Under the pieces are notes generated by a model, which searched no databases, was not told the origin of the DNA, and worked only from the letters and a program-made list of their open reading frames with translations. A program made the translations under genes and the position numbers. A stretch of 64,000 nucleotides of DNA from Streptomyces sp. NRRL B-3428 (GTDB lineage: Bacteria; Actinomycetota; Actinomycetes; Streptomycetales; Streptomycetaceae): contig JOGW01000019.1 in NCBI GenBank assembly GCA_000721375.1, forward strand, positions 62,001 to 126,000, read 5' to 3'. This document shows positions 34,156 to 43,624 of this stretch, piece after piece. Numbering within the stretch: the stretch's first letter is position 1; each line of letters opens with the position of its first letter.

Positions 34156-34542
34156 ATGCGAATCCCCCCACGCATCACCGCAGCCCTCACTCTGACCGCC
34201 GCGCTGCTCCTCGGTACCGGTACCGGCACCGGCACCGCCACCGCCGCCCCCGCGGCCGTCGGCGACATCTGCTACTCGGCCCTGCCGAGCCAGGCCCACG
34301 ACACCCTCGACCTGATCGAGGCCGGCGGGCCCTACCCGTATCCGCAGGACGGCACCGTCTTCCAGAACCGCGAGGCGCTGCTGCCGCAGCACACCAGCGG
34401 CTATTACCACGAGTGCACGGTCAAGACCCCCGGCTCCTCGACCCGCGGCGCCCGCCGGATCGTCACCGGCGAGGAGCAGCGGGAGGACTACTACACCGCC
34501 GACCACTACGCGTCGTTCGATCTGGTCGACTACGCCTGCTGA
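34156..34542 (+). CDS. Secreted guanyl-specific ribonuclease, RNase Sa family
   Basis: A 128-residue pre-protein with a signal peptide (about 1-32, containing a GT-repeat from tandem GGTACC/GGCACC codons) and a mature domain matching RNase Sa: CYSALPSQAHDTLDLIEAGG, QDGTVFQNRE, YYHECTV (catalytic Glu), TRGARRIVTGE (Arg) and ADHYASFDL (catalytic His). CYS and the C-terminal Cys form the family disulfide. An additional Cys replaces the Tyr after the catalytic Glu and would be free in the mature enzyme. No barstar-type inhibitor gene is nearby. A TTGACA -35 and a start codon only about 32 nt away suggest a very short or absent leader. Confidence 0.93.
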   Translation: MRIPPRITAALTLTAALLLGTGTGTGTATAAPAAVGDICYSALPSQAHDTLDLIEAGGPYPYPQDGTVFQNREALLPQHTSGYYHECTVKTPGSSTRGARRIVTGEEQREDYYTADHYASFDLVDYAC

Positions 34543-34564
34543 GCCGGGGCGCGGCGGCCGGGGA

Positions 34565-34765
34565 TCATGTCTTCGCGCTCTCGGCCGCCGCGAACACGGC
34601 GACGGCGAGCACGAGCGCGGAGATGCTCGCGTAGAGCTCCCAGCCGTCGAAGATGCCCAGCTTCTGGATGAAGCCCCACTTCATCCAGCCGAACAACTCG
34701 TGGACGAGCCCGCCCGCGCCTTGGATCAGCAGAATCACACCGACGAACTCCAGCAGCTTCTTCAT
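34565..34765 (-). CDS. Small two-span membrane protein
   Basis: A 66-residue protein, MKKLLEFVGVILLIQGAGGL then HELFGWMKWGF, then LYASISALVLAVAVFAAAE, with two hydrophobic helices. The start ATG 34765 has GAGGA about 10 nt upstream. Such small conserved membrane proteins are frequent in Streptomyces and lack assigned function. It converges on the ribonuclease gene and diverges from a histidine kinase. Confidence 0.7.
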   Translation of the reverse strand: MKKLLEFVGVILLIQGAGGLVHELFGWMKWGFIQKLGIFDGWELYASISALVLAVAVFAAAESAKT

Positions 34766-34923
34766 GGGCAAGATCCTCGCCCTGTGCGTCGCGCCCGGGC
34801 ATCGGCCGCAGGGCGAGGGTCCGGGGCCGCGGTGTGGCCGAAGGTTCAGGGGCGTACGACTTTGGTCTATGAGGCTCTCGTACGGGCGCACCTCAGCCAT
34901 GCGCATGCGTAGATTTGTCGACC

Positions 34924-36249
34924 ATGAGGCGAACTGAGGACGGGCGGACGACCGCCGGCGGGGCGGGCACACCGAGCGATCCGGCGGCGGTGTCGTCGGT
35001 GTCCGGCGCACGCGTGGCCCCCGTATACCGCTTCCCTTCACTGCTGCCCGCCGCCGTCGCCGACGAGTTCGACCCGGACCGGCCGCTGCGCCACGGCGGC
35101 CGCCGGCGCCGGACCCTGCGGGACTGGATCGTCGACTTCGCGCTCTTCCTGTGCGCAGTATTCATCGGCGTGGTCGGTGCCGACTCCGTCGCCAAGAACA
35201 CGGACCTGTCGCCCGTGCTCGCCGATATCGACCAGCTCATCGGCGCCCTGGCCTGCGCCGCCCTCTGGCTGCGCCGGCGCTGGCCCGTCGCCCTGGCCAT
35301 CGCGATGCTGCCGGTCACGCTGGTCTCGGAGACGGCGGGCGGTGCGGTCGTCGTGGCACTGTTCACGCTCGCGGTGCACCGGCCGTTGCGGTACGTCGCG
35401 TGGATCGGCGGCATCTGCCTGGCCCTGATCCCGCTCTACTACTGGATGCGCCCCGATCCCGACCTGCCCTACCCGTTCGTCGTCGGCTTCGGTGTCCTGC
35501 TGACCGTGACGTTCATCGCCTGGGGCCGGCTCGTACGTTCGCGTCGCCAGCTGCTCCTGTCGCTGCGCGACCGCGCCCAGCACGCCGAGACCGAGGCGCA
35601 GTTGCGCGCCGAACAGGCCCAGCGCCTGGCCCGTGAGGCCATCGCCCGCGAGATGCACGACGTGCTCGCCCACCGGCTCACGCTCCTGAGCGTGCACGCC
35701 GGAGCCCTGGAGTTCCGGCCCGACGCACCCGAGGCGGAGATCGCCCGGGCCGCCGGTGTCATCCGGGACAGCGCACACGAGGCGCTGCAGGATCTGCGCG
35801 AGATCATCGGGGTCCTGCGGGCCGACGACCGCACCGATGAGTCCGGCCGGCCGCAGCCCACGCTCACGGCGCTCGACCAGCTGGTCGAAGAGTCCCGCGA
35901 AGCGGGGATGGCGGTCCGCCTCGACAGCGGTATCGAGGACCCCAAGGCCGTGCCCGCCGCGACCGGCCGCAACGCGTACCGGATCGCGCAGGAGGCCCTG
36001 ACCAACGCCCGTAAGCACGCGCCCGGCGCCGAAGTCACCATCCACCTCGCCGGCGGCCCGGGCGAGGGCCTGACCGTCGACGTACGCAATCCGGCACCGC
36101 CCGGCGACGTACCGCACGTGCCAGGCTCGGGACAGGGCCTGATCGGGCTCACCGAGCGGGCCACGCTGGCCGGCGGCCGCCTCGACCACGGCAAGGAGAC
36201 CGACGGCGGCTTCCGGGTGCATGCCTGGCTGCCGTGGCAGGAACGCTGA
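34924..36249 (+). CDS. Sensor histidine kinase, HisKA_3 family, separated from its regulator
   Basis: A 441-residue kinase with an unusually long polar N terminus (about 70 residues), four to five transmembrane helices (about 75-200), a short coiled segment, the phosphorylation box AREAIAREMHDVLAHRLTLLS and a HATPase domain (AQEALTNARKHAPG, GSGQGLIGLTERA). No response regulator follows on this strand; the next plus-strand gene, a NarL-type regulator at 40061, is 3.8 kb away past three reverse genes. A -10 TAGATT (34910-34915) 8 nt before ATG 34924 and no ribosome site suggest leaderless translation. Confidence 0.9.
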   Translation: MRRTEDGRTTAGGAGTPSDPAAVSSVSGARVAPVYRFPSLLPAAVADEFDPDRPLRHGGRRRRTLRDWIVDFALFLCAVFIGVVGADSVAKNTDLSPVLADIDQLIGALACAALWLRRRWPVALAIAMLPVTLVSETAGGAVVVALFTLAVHRPLRYVAWIGGICLALIPLYYWMRPDPDLPYPFVVGFGVLLTVTFIAWGRLVRSRRQLLLSLRDRAQHAETEAQLRAEQAQRLAREAIAREMHDVLAHRLTLLSVHAGALEFRPDAPEAEIARAAGVIRDSAHEALQDLREIIGVLRADDRTDESGRPQPTLTALDQLVEESREAGMAVRLDSGIEDPKAVPAATGRNAYRIAQEALTNARKHAPGAEVTIHLAGGPGEGLTVDVRNPAPPGDVPHVPGSGQGLIGLTERATLAGGRLDHGKETDGGFRVHAWLPWQER

Positions 36250-36258
36250 ACCGGAGGT

Positions 36259-36855
36259 CTACGGCCGCACCGACCGCCAGATCCGGTCCGGCAACTCCCG
36301 TACGGCCTCGTCGAGATCGAGCTCCGCGAAGGTGTGCGTGAGCGAGCGCCGCGCCGTCTCGATGATCGGCCCCATCAACAGGATCTCGAGCAGCGGCTCC
36401 GGCAGCGGCGCGATCTCCCCGGACTCGATCCGCGGCGCCATCCACGCGGCGATCCGCCCGAACTTCTCGTCCTTGAGCGCTCTGATCTCCTGGGCGTGCG
36501 TGGCCAGATGACCCGAGTACGAGGAGGCGTGCAGGAAGAGCGCGGCGTCCCGGTGGTCCTGGATGAACCTTAGATATGTCCGCACCAGGGCCTGGATCCC
36601 GGTGCGCGTGGTGCGCGTGCGGTACAGCGCCTCGATCATCTCGTCGCAGACCTGCGTCATACACCGGCAATACAGCGCGGCCGCCAGTCCGTCGAAACTG
36701 CCGAAGTGGTGGTACAGACTGCCGAGGCTCACCCCGCTCGCCCGCGTGACGGCCCCCACCGTGAAGCCCTCCTGGCCGCGCTCGGCGTATACCTGGAGCG
36801 CGGAGGCAAGGAGAAGTTCCACGGTGGCGGCGCCACGTTGCTGCTTCGGGGACAT
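36259..36855 (-). CDS. TetR family regulator
   Basis: A 198-residue repressor: LLLASALQVYAERGQEGFTVGAVTRASGVSLGSLYHHFGSFDGLAAAL is the TetR helix-turn-helix (about 12-58). The C-terminal ligand domain is typical in length. ATG 36855 has AGGAGG 5 nt upstream and lies 8 nt after the stop of the PQQ-propeller gene, so it is third in that operon. The inverted repeat at 39961-39983 before the operon is its plausible autoregulatory site. Confidence 0.9.
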   Translation of the reverse strand: MSPKQQRGAATVELLLASALQVYAERGQEGFTVGAVTRASGVSLGSLYHHFGSFDGLAAALYCRCMTQVCDEMIEALYRTRTTRTGIQALVRTYLRFIQDHRDAALFLHASSYSGHLATHAQEIRALKDEKFGRIAAWMAPRIESGEIAPLPEPLLEILLMGPIIETARRSLTHTFAELDLDEAVRELPDRIWRSVRP

Positions 36856-36863
36856 CGGCCTCC

Positions 36864-38366
36864 TCAGCCGACCGCCGGCGCGCCGAACGAGGCGGCCAGA
36901 AGGGGCGGTTCCGTGTTCGAGTACGGCGGTCTGATGTAGAGATCGGCCGTGAACAACCGCCCGTTCGCGTAACGGAATTCGACCTTGCCCGGGCTGAAGT
37001 GCCGCAGCACCTGGGCGTCCTCGGAATCCGGCGGGACGTCGAGGAACACCGTCTGCTCGAAGCTCCGCCCGTCGATCCGGATCACCTGGCCGGAGGTGCT
37101 GTACGAGCCCGTCTTGTACGCGAGCAGATCGCGGCCGTCCATCCGCAGCAGCAGGAGCGGCGCTTTGCCGCGGGAGTCGGCCCGCTGACCCGTCGCCTTC
37201 CCGGTCTCCAGGTCGTAGGAGACGATCTCGTTCGCGGACTCCGACTTGCCGCTGACGGCGCGCGCCATGGTGGTCAGATACAGACGGTCGTTGCCCACCG
37301 CGAGCCCCGGGCACTCGGTCTGCGCCTCGATCGAACAGGTCTTCATGATCCGCTCGGGATCCACCGCGATCTTGCTGCGCAAGGTGCCCTTGCGGCGGTC
37401 GAGCGCGAAGAAGTCGGTAACCCTCATATCCCCGTTGAAGCCCGCGACGACCAGGGGATCGGTCGACGCGATCTTGGCGAAGGCCAGGCCGCGCGGCAGG
37501 TCGTACGTGAAGCGCGGCCTGCCCCCTTCGTTGAGCAGCTGCAGCCTGACCCGCTCATCGGGCTCGTGGCCGCAGTGCTGCAGCGCCACGAGGTCCTCAC
37601 CACCGCCGTACGCCATGTCGTAGCAGGGCTCCGCGGGCTTGGGCTCCCACTTGAGCCGGCCGCTCGCGATCTCGAAGGCGGCGCCGCCGTTGTCACCCGC
37701 GACGGCCACCTTGCCGGCGCCGACGGCGATCTGATGGAAGACGATCTTGGCCCCGGAGCGCTTCACGCTGCTCTTCCACAGCACGAGACCGGCGTTCAGA
37801 TCGAGCGCGGCGATCTCCGTGCACGGCTTGAACTTGCCGTCCTCGCCCGGCAGTCCGTCCTGGTACAGGACTGCCGTGCGCCCCTCGTCCAGCTGCTGCG
37901 TATAGGCGCAGACCTGGCCACCGAGCGGGATCTCCCACATCTGCCGGCCGCCCTCGAGGTCATAGCCCATGACCTTGCCGACACCGGTCTTCGCATACGT
38001 CCCGTCGGTGACCCATGAGCCGGGAGCGGTGAAGAAGTCGCCCTTGGAGAGCGCAGGATCGGGGACTTCGAACAGCAGCCCCGCCTTGGTGTCGGCCGGC
38101 TTCTTCTCGGTCCCCGGCCCGTCGAAGCGGGCCTCCTGCTTGGCGTCGGCGGGCGTTCCTCCGTCGCCGTCCGACACCATCCACCAGATCCCGCCGCCCG
38201 CGAGCAGCGCGAGCGCGACGACAGCGCTGACGATCCAGGCGAACCGGCTGCGCGGCGGCCGTCCCGGCCGGGTCGGCGGGCCCGACGGCGGTACGGCGAG
38301 GAAGGGCTGAGGCGTCACCGGAGGGCCGAAGCCGGGCTGCGGCGGCGGAGGAGTGGGCTGACTCAT
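36864..38366 (-). CDS. Membrane-anchored PQQ-like beta-propeller protein (second copy)
   Basis: A 500-residue protein: Pro-rich cytoplasmic tail (1-40), one transmembrane helix (about 44-65), then an extracytoplasmic domain of repeated blade motifs such as VMGYDLEGGRQMWEIPL, IAALDLNAGLVLWKSSV and IVSYDLETGKATG, the PQQ-enzyme repeat pattern. No PQQ or metal ligands are evident, so it is a BamB-like scaffold or sensor rather than a dehydrogenase. Paired cysteines may form disulfides. ATG 38366 overlaps the stop of the preceding paralogue by one base and has GGAGG 6 nt upstream. Confidence 0.85.
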   Translation of the reverse strand: MSQPTPPPPQPGFGPPVTPQPFLAVPPSGPPTRPGRPPRSRFAWIVSAVVALALLAGGGIWWMVSDGDGGTPADAKQEARFDGPGTEKKPADTKAGLLFEVPDPALSKGDFFTAPGSWVTDGTYAKTGVGKVMGYDLEGGRQMWEIPLGGQVCAYTQQLDEGRTAVLYQDGLPGEDGKFKPCTEIAALDLNAGLVLWKSSVKRSGAKIVFHQIAVGAGKVAVAGDNGGAAFEIASGRLKWEPKPAEPCYDMAYGGGEDLVALQHCGHEPDERVRLQLLNEGGRPRFTYDLPRGLAFAKIASTDPLVVAGFNGDMRVTDFFALDRRKGTLRSKIAVDPERIMKTCSIEAQTECPGLAVGNDRLYLTTMARAVSGKSESANEIVSYDLETGKATGQRADSRGKAPLLLLRMDGRDLLAYKTGSYSTSGQVIRIDGRSFEQTVFLDVPPDSEDAQVLRHFSPGKVEFRYANGRLFTADLYIRPPYSNTEPPLLAASFGAPAVG

Positions 38367-39931
38367 CACTTGCCTCCGTAGGACAGCAGCCGAGCCTGTT
38401 CGCTCTCGTCATCCCCGCTGAGCAGCGAGTCCGTCACGAAGAAACGGCCGCCGCTGTACGCGGTCAGGCCCGCCATCGCCTCGTACTCGATTGGCTGCGC
38501 CGCCTTGCCGAACTGCAGCACCGTCACGGCCTTTCCACCCTTCGGGCCGATCCGCACAAGCCGGCCGGGCTCCTCCAGGGTGGCTTTCACATAGGCGATC
38601 ACCGACGCCCCCTCGGCCGCGACCGGCAGGTACTCCCGCTTCCCCTCGGGCTGTGAGGCCCACTTGACCTTGCCGCTCTTCAGATCGAACGCGACGATCC
38701 GGGTCGGGCCGAGCGACTCGGCGCTGGGTGCCTTGGTCGACAGATAGAAGGTGTCCTTGCCCGCCACTCCGCCTGCGCAGTTCTGGGAGCCGCGCCCGGA
38801 GTCACCGTCTCCCGCACAGGGTTCGAACTTGAACGTGCCGGCATTCAGGCCGGGCAGCCGCTTGCCGTTGGGCTTCAGGGTGATCACCGACCAGTTGAAC
38901 TGGTCGGCGGACTCATAGACGGAAACCACGAGCGGGTTGACGGAGTACACCTTGCCGATCTTCCAGGGCATGATCTTCTTCGACTTCCTGTCCTGGAGCC
39001 GGTAACGCCACTTGATCTTCCCGGACTTGGGGTCGATCTCCTTGATCTGCCCGAACTGGGTCTTGCCCAGACACCAGTCGAGAACGAGGAGTTTGGCGCC
39101 GCCCGCGACATCGTTCGGGTAGCAGCCACCCGAGGTGTCCTTGCCGAGCTTGAACAGCGGCGCGCCGTCACTGACACGGTAGGCGTCGGTGCTCATGTTG
39201 CGCCCCACGGCGACGGTGTCACCGGTGATCGCCAGATGGACGATGACCGTGCTGTCGAACTCGTTTTGGGAAGTGAGCTTCTTGCGCCAGGTGCCGGCGC
39301 CCTTCTTCAGGTCGATCATCTGCAGGTGGTTGCAGTTGCTCAGCTCTTTGGCGGGGTCCTCGCGATATGCGACGACCACCTTGCCGTCCGGGGTCGGATT
39401 GACCGGGGTGTCGCAGATCGGTGCGGGCAGCGGGATGCTCCAGGCCTTCGAACCGTCGGCGACCTTGTACGCCGTCACCTCGTTGTAGAGCGTCTGCACC
39501 ACGAGGTCGTCGACGAACCAGAGATCGCCCAGCAGTGTGTTGCCCTTGGGCAGATCCAGTTCGTTCTTCGCGTACCAGGCCTTCGCCTCGCCCGCGGCCA
39601 GACCCGCGTTGACGTCGGTCGGCAGCGGGGTCGCGGCGGGTTTGCCGCCGGGTGTCTGCGACGCGGCGGGCTTCTTCGCGTCCCCTGCCTCCGTACGGGC
39701 GCCCTTGCCGTCGCCGTCCCCACCCAGCGCGTACACCCCGGAGCCCACGAGCAGCAGTGCCGCGAGCGCCGAGCCGGCCACGAGCACGGTCCGGCGCTCC
39801 CAGTGCGGCAGACGTGAGCGCCATGAGCGCTTCGGACGGCTGTTGCTGTGCGAGAACCGCGACAGCGGCTGTGCGTCCGGTCCGCGCTCCGGCGGCTGCG
39901 GCGGCTCCGGTGGCTGCGGCGGCTGGCTCAT
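38366..39931 (-). CDS. Membrane-anchored PQQ-like beta-propeller protein (first copy)
   Basis: A 521-residue paralogue of the next gene: Pro/Gln-rich N terminus, one transmembrane helix (about 47-69, VLVAGSALAALLLVGSGVYAL), a Pro/Ala linker, then propeller blades (VTAYKVADGSKAWSIPL, QIKEIDPKSGKIKWRY, IVAFDLKSGKVKWAS). It is rich in Lys and has cysteines placed like its partner's. ATG 39931 has GGGGGA 9 nt upstream. First gene of a three-gene operon with its paralogue and a TetR regulator, inserted between a histidine kinase and a response regulator. Confidence 0.85.
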   Translation of the reverse strand: MSQPPQPPEPPQPPERGPDAQPLSRFSHSNSRPKRSWRSRLPHWERRTVLVAGSALAALLLVGSGVYALGGDGDGKGARTEAGDAKKPAASQTPGGKPAATPLPTDVNAGLAAGEAKAWYAKNELDLPKGNTLLGDLWFVDDLVVQTLYNEVTAYKVADGSKAWSIPLPAPICDTPVNPTPDGKVVVAYREDPAKELSNCNHLQMIDLKKGAGTWRKKLTSQNEFDSTVIVHLAITGDTVAVGRNMSTDAYRVSDGAPLFKLGKDTSGGCYPNDVAGGAKLLVLDWCLGKTQFGQIKEIDPKSGKIKWRYRLQDRKSKKIMPWKIGKVYSVNPLVVSVYESADQFNWSVITLKPNGKRLPGLNAGTFKFEPCAGDGDSGRGSQNCAGGVAGKDTFYLSTKAPSAESLGPTRIVAFDLKSGKVKWASQPEGKREYLPVAAEGASVIAYVKATLEEPGRLVRIGPKGGKAVTVLQFGKAAQPIEYEAMAGLTAYSGGRFFVTDSLLSGDDESEQARLLSYGGK

Positions 39932-39960
39932 GGTAGGTCCCCCACTTGGTCAACTCCCCG

Positions 39961-39983
39961 TTTCTGGAAGTCAATTCCAGAAA
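39961..39983. promoter_or_regulatory. 9-bp inverted repeat between the propeller operon and the response regulator
   Basis: TTTCTGGAA (39961-39969) and TTCCAGAAA (39975-39983) are separated by 5 bp, 30 nt upstream of the propeller ATG, with another TTCTGG just beyond (39987-39993). A TetR dimer site from the operon's own regulator is the simplest reading; a response-regulator site is the alternative. Confidence 0.6.
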
Positions 39984-40060
39984 TCCGTTCTGGTCGACGG
40001 TCAGCGTAGCGATCTCCTCCGCGTGAGGTGGCCGGTTCGCCAGGGGATACCGTGGAGTTC

Positions 40061-40726
40061 ATGAACGTGATCCGTCTGCTGCTCGTCGATGACGACCCCC
40101 TGGTCAGGGCCGGTCTTACCTTCATGCTCGGCGGCAGCGAGGAGATCGAGATCGTGGGTGAGGCGGCCGACGGCAGCGAGGTCGCCGCGCTCGTGGAGCG
40201 CACCCGGCCCGACGTGGTCCTGATGGACATCCGGATGCCCGAGGTCGACGGCCTCACCGCCACCGAGCAGCTACGGGCCCGCAAGGACGCTCCCGAGGTC
40301 GTCGTGCTCACCACGTTCCACGCCGATGAGCAGGTGCTGCGGGCGCTGCGCGCGGGTGCGGCCGGCTTCGTGCTCAAGGACACCGCGCCCGCCGAGATCG
40401 TCGCGGCGGTACGCCGGGTGGCGGCCGGTGAACCGGTGCTTTCACCGGCCGTCACCCGGCAGCTGATCACCCGGGCCGCGAGCCCGGATCCGTACGGCGG
40501 ACGCAGGCAGCAGGCCCGGACCCGTATCGCCGAACTCGCCGAACGCGAGCGCGAGGTCGCCGTGGCCGTCGGCCGGGGGAAGTCCAACGCGGAGATCGCC
40601 GAGCAGCTCTTCATGAGCGTGGCCACGGTGAAGGCACACGTCAGCCGGATCCTCACCAAGCTGGACCTGAACAACCGCGTCCAGATCGCGCTCCTCGCGC
40701 ACGACGCGGGACTCCTGGACGACTAG
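40061..40726 (+). CDS. NarL/LuxR family response regulator
   Basis: A 221-residue regulator: receiver with DDDP acidic cluster, Asp in VVLMDIRMPEVDG, Thr in LTTFHADEQ, Lys in VLKDT; LuxR helix-turn-helix in LAEREREVAVAVGRGKSN and following AEIAEQLFMSVATVKAHVSRIL. ATG 40061 has GGAG 5 nt upstream; the frame is open from 40028. It is the likely cognate partner of the kinase at 34924, since both lie on the plus strand and no other unpaired partner is present in the window. Confidence 0.92.
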   Translation: MNVIRLLLVDDDPLVRAGLTFMLGGSEEIEIVGEAADGSEVAALVERTRPDVVLMDIRMPEVDGLTATEQLRARKDAPEVVVLTTFHADEQVLRALRAGAAGFVLKDTAPAEIVAAVRRVAAGEPVLSPAVTRQLITRAASPDPYGGRRQQARTRIAELAEREREVAVAVGRGKSNAEIAEQLFMSVATVKAHVSRILTKLDLNNRVQIALLAHDAGLLDD

Positions 40727-40776
40727 AGCCTGTCCTTCCGGGTGCGCCGGGCCGGACCGCCCGGCACTATCGGCGC

Positions 40777-41289
40777 ATGGGGACACAACCACGCGTCGTG
40801 GAGCGCGCAGAGCAGCCCTTCGTCGGCGTCAGGGGCCGCGTCACCTGGGCGACCTTCGGACTGATCGCCGACCGGCTGCCCGAGATCGTCGGGCTGCTGG
40901 CCGAGCGGGGCATCGAACCGGTGGACGGGCCCTTCTTCCAGTACGAGCTGATCGATCCCTCCGACATGGAGCGCGAGCTCAGCGTGGTGGCCGGGGTACC
41001 GGTCCACGAGCGCGTACGCCTGCCGTCCGACGACCTCTTCGCCGGGACGCTGCCGGCCGGCCGCTATGCGACGGTCCACCATGTCGGCCACCCCGACGCA
41101 CTCCTCGGCGTCGCCACGTCCCTGCTCAAGTGGGGCCAGGCCAAAGGCCTGAAGTGGGACATGGTGCGTACCGACGAGGGGGAGGTGTGGGGCTGCCGGC
41201 TCGAGAGCTATCACACCGATCCGCGGTTCGAGCCGGACCTGGAGAAGTGGGAGACGGAGCTGTCGTTCCGGCTCGCGGACGAGCGGTGA
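40777..41289 (+). CDS. GyrI-like small-molecule-binding domain protein
   Basis: A 170-residue protein resembling the GyrI/SOUL-type effector-binding domain of AraC and MerR regulators but without a DNA-binding part: RVTWATFGLIADRLPEIVGLLAERGI, PFFQYE, GTLPAGRYATVHHVG, then WGCRLESYHTDP. Such stand-alone domains bind drugs or act as enzymes on small molecules. A CACTAT -10 (40765-40770) 6 nt before ATG 40777 suggests a leaderless mRNA. Confidence 0.75.
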   Translation: MGTQPRVVERAEQPFVGVRGRVTWATFGLIADRLPEIVGLLAERGIEPVDGPFFQYELIDPSDMERELSVVAGVPVHERVRLPSDDLFAGTLPAGRYATVHHVGHPDALLGVATSLLKWGQAKGLKWDMVRTDEGEVWGCRLESYHTDPRFEPDLEKWETELSFRLADER

Positions 41290-41295
41290 CGGCCG

Positions 41296-41326
41296 GGGTC
41301 GCCGCCCCACGATGGGACGGCGACCC
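41296..41326. terminator. Terminator between the GyrI-like gene and the GH1 gene
   Basis: GGGTCGCCG (41296-41304) and CGGCGACCC (41318-41326) form a 9-bp stem with a 13-nt loop between convergent stops. Confidence 0.7.
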
Positions 41327-41341
41327 GTGTTCCGCAGTACG

Positions 41342-42706
<1,365 letters not shown>

Positions 42707-42754
42707 GAAATGCCTTTCCCAGAGGGGTGGTTGAACGAGTGGTCGATGCGCGGG

Positions 42755-43624
42755 TCATTTCACGGCCCCCGCGGTGAGGCCGGCCACGAGATAGCGCTGC
42801 AGGAGCAGGAACCCGGCGACCACCGGCACGCTGACGACCAGCGAGGCGGCCATCACCTGGTTCCAATAGACGTTGTTCTCCGTGGAGTACGCCTTGAGCC
42901 CGACGGCCAGCGTGCGCGTCGTCTCATTGGTCATCACCGAGGCGAAGAGCACCTCGCCCCACGCGGTCATGAACGCGTACACCGAGACCGCCACGATCCC
43001 CGGCACGGCGGCCGGCACGACGACACGCAACAGCGCGCCGAGCGGACCGCAGCCGTCCACCAGGGCGGCCTCGTCGAGATCGCGCGGGATCGAGGAGAAG
43101 TACCCGATCAGCATCCAGATCGAGAACGGCAGCGAGAAGGTCAGATACGTGAGGATCAGACCGCCGCGCGAGCCGTACAGGGCGATGCCCGTCGAGTTGC
43201 CGATGTTCACGAAGATCAGGAACAGCGGCAGCAGGAACAGGATCCCCGGGAACATCTGCGTGGACAGGATGGTCACCGTGAACACCCGCTTGCCGCGGAA
43301 CTGATAGCGGCTCACCGCGTACGCCGCGAAGACCGCGATGACCACCGAGCAGACGGTCGCCGCGCCCGCCACGATCAGCGAGTTCATGAAGTACTTCGCG
43401 AGCGGGACCGTCGACCAGATGTCGAGATACGGCTGGAACGTGATCCGGCTGGGGATCCAGCTCCATTCGCCGAGCGTGTCCTCCAGCGGCTTCACGGAGC
43501 TGGACAGCATCACGTACACCGGAAGCAGCGCGAACAAGGTGAGCAGCGCCAGGACGACACGGCGGGTCCAGATGAAGGACTGCGGCGGCGCCATCGGGCT
43601 CTTGACCGGGGAACTCCTAGACAT
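42755..43624 (-). CDS. Carbohydrate ABC transporter permease (MalG/CebG type)
   Basis: A 289-residue inner-membrane permease with six transmembrane helices and the EAA loop DEAALVDGCGPLGALLRVVVPAAVPG, which contacts the ATPase. No ATPase is encoded here, so it likely shares the general MsiK-type ATPase, as cebEFG does. ATG 43624 overlaps the MalF-type gene by 8 bp and has AAGGAAGGG upstream. Confidence 0.93.
   Translation of the reverse strand: MSRSSPVKSPMAPPQSFIWTRRVVLALLTLFALLPVYVMLSSSVKPLEDTLGEWSWIPSRITFQPYLDIWSTVPLAKYFMNSLIVAGAATVCSVVIAVFAAYAVSRYQFRGKRVFTVTILSTQMFPGILFLLPLFLIFVNIGNSTGIALYGSRGGLILTYLTFSLPFSIWMLIGYFSSIPRDLDEAALVDGCGPLGALLRVVVPAAVPGIVAVSVYAFMTAWGEVLFASVMTNETTRTLAVGLKAYSTENNVYWNQVMAASLVVSVPVVAGFLLLQRYLVAGLTAGAVK

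Noticed and set aside
34156..34542. Ribonuclease as a contact-dependent or polymorphic toxin
   Set aside because: It is a compact single-domain secreted RNase Sa with an ordinary signal peptide, no delivery domain and no immunity gene nearby.
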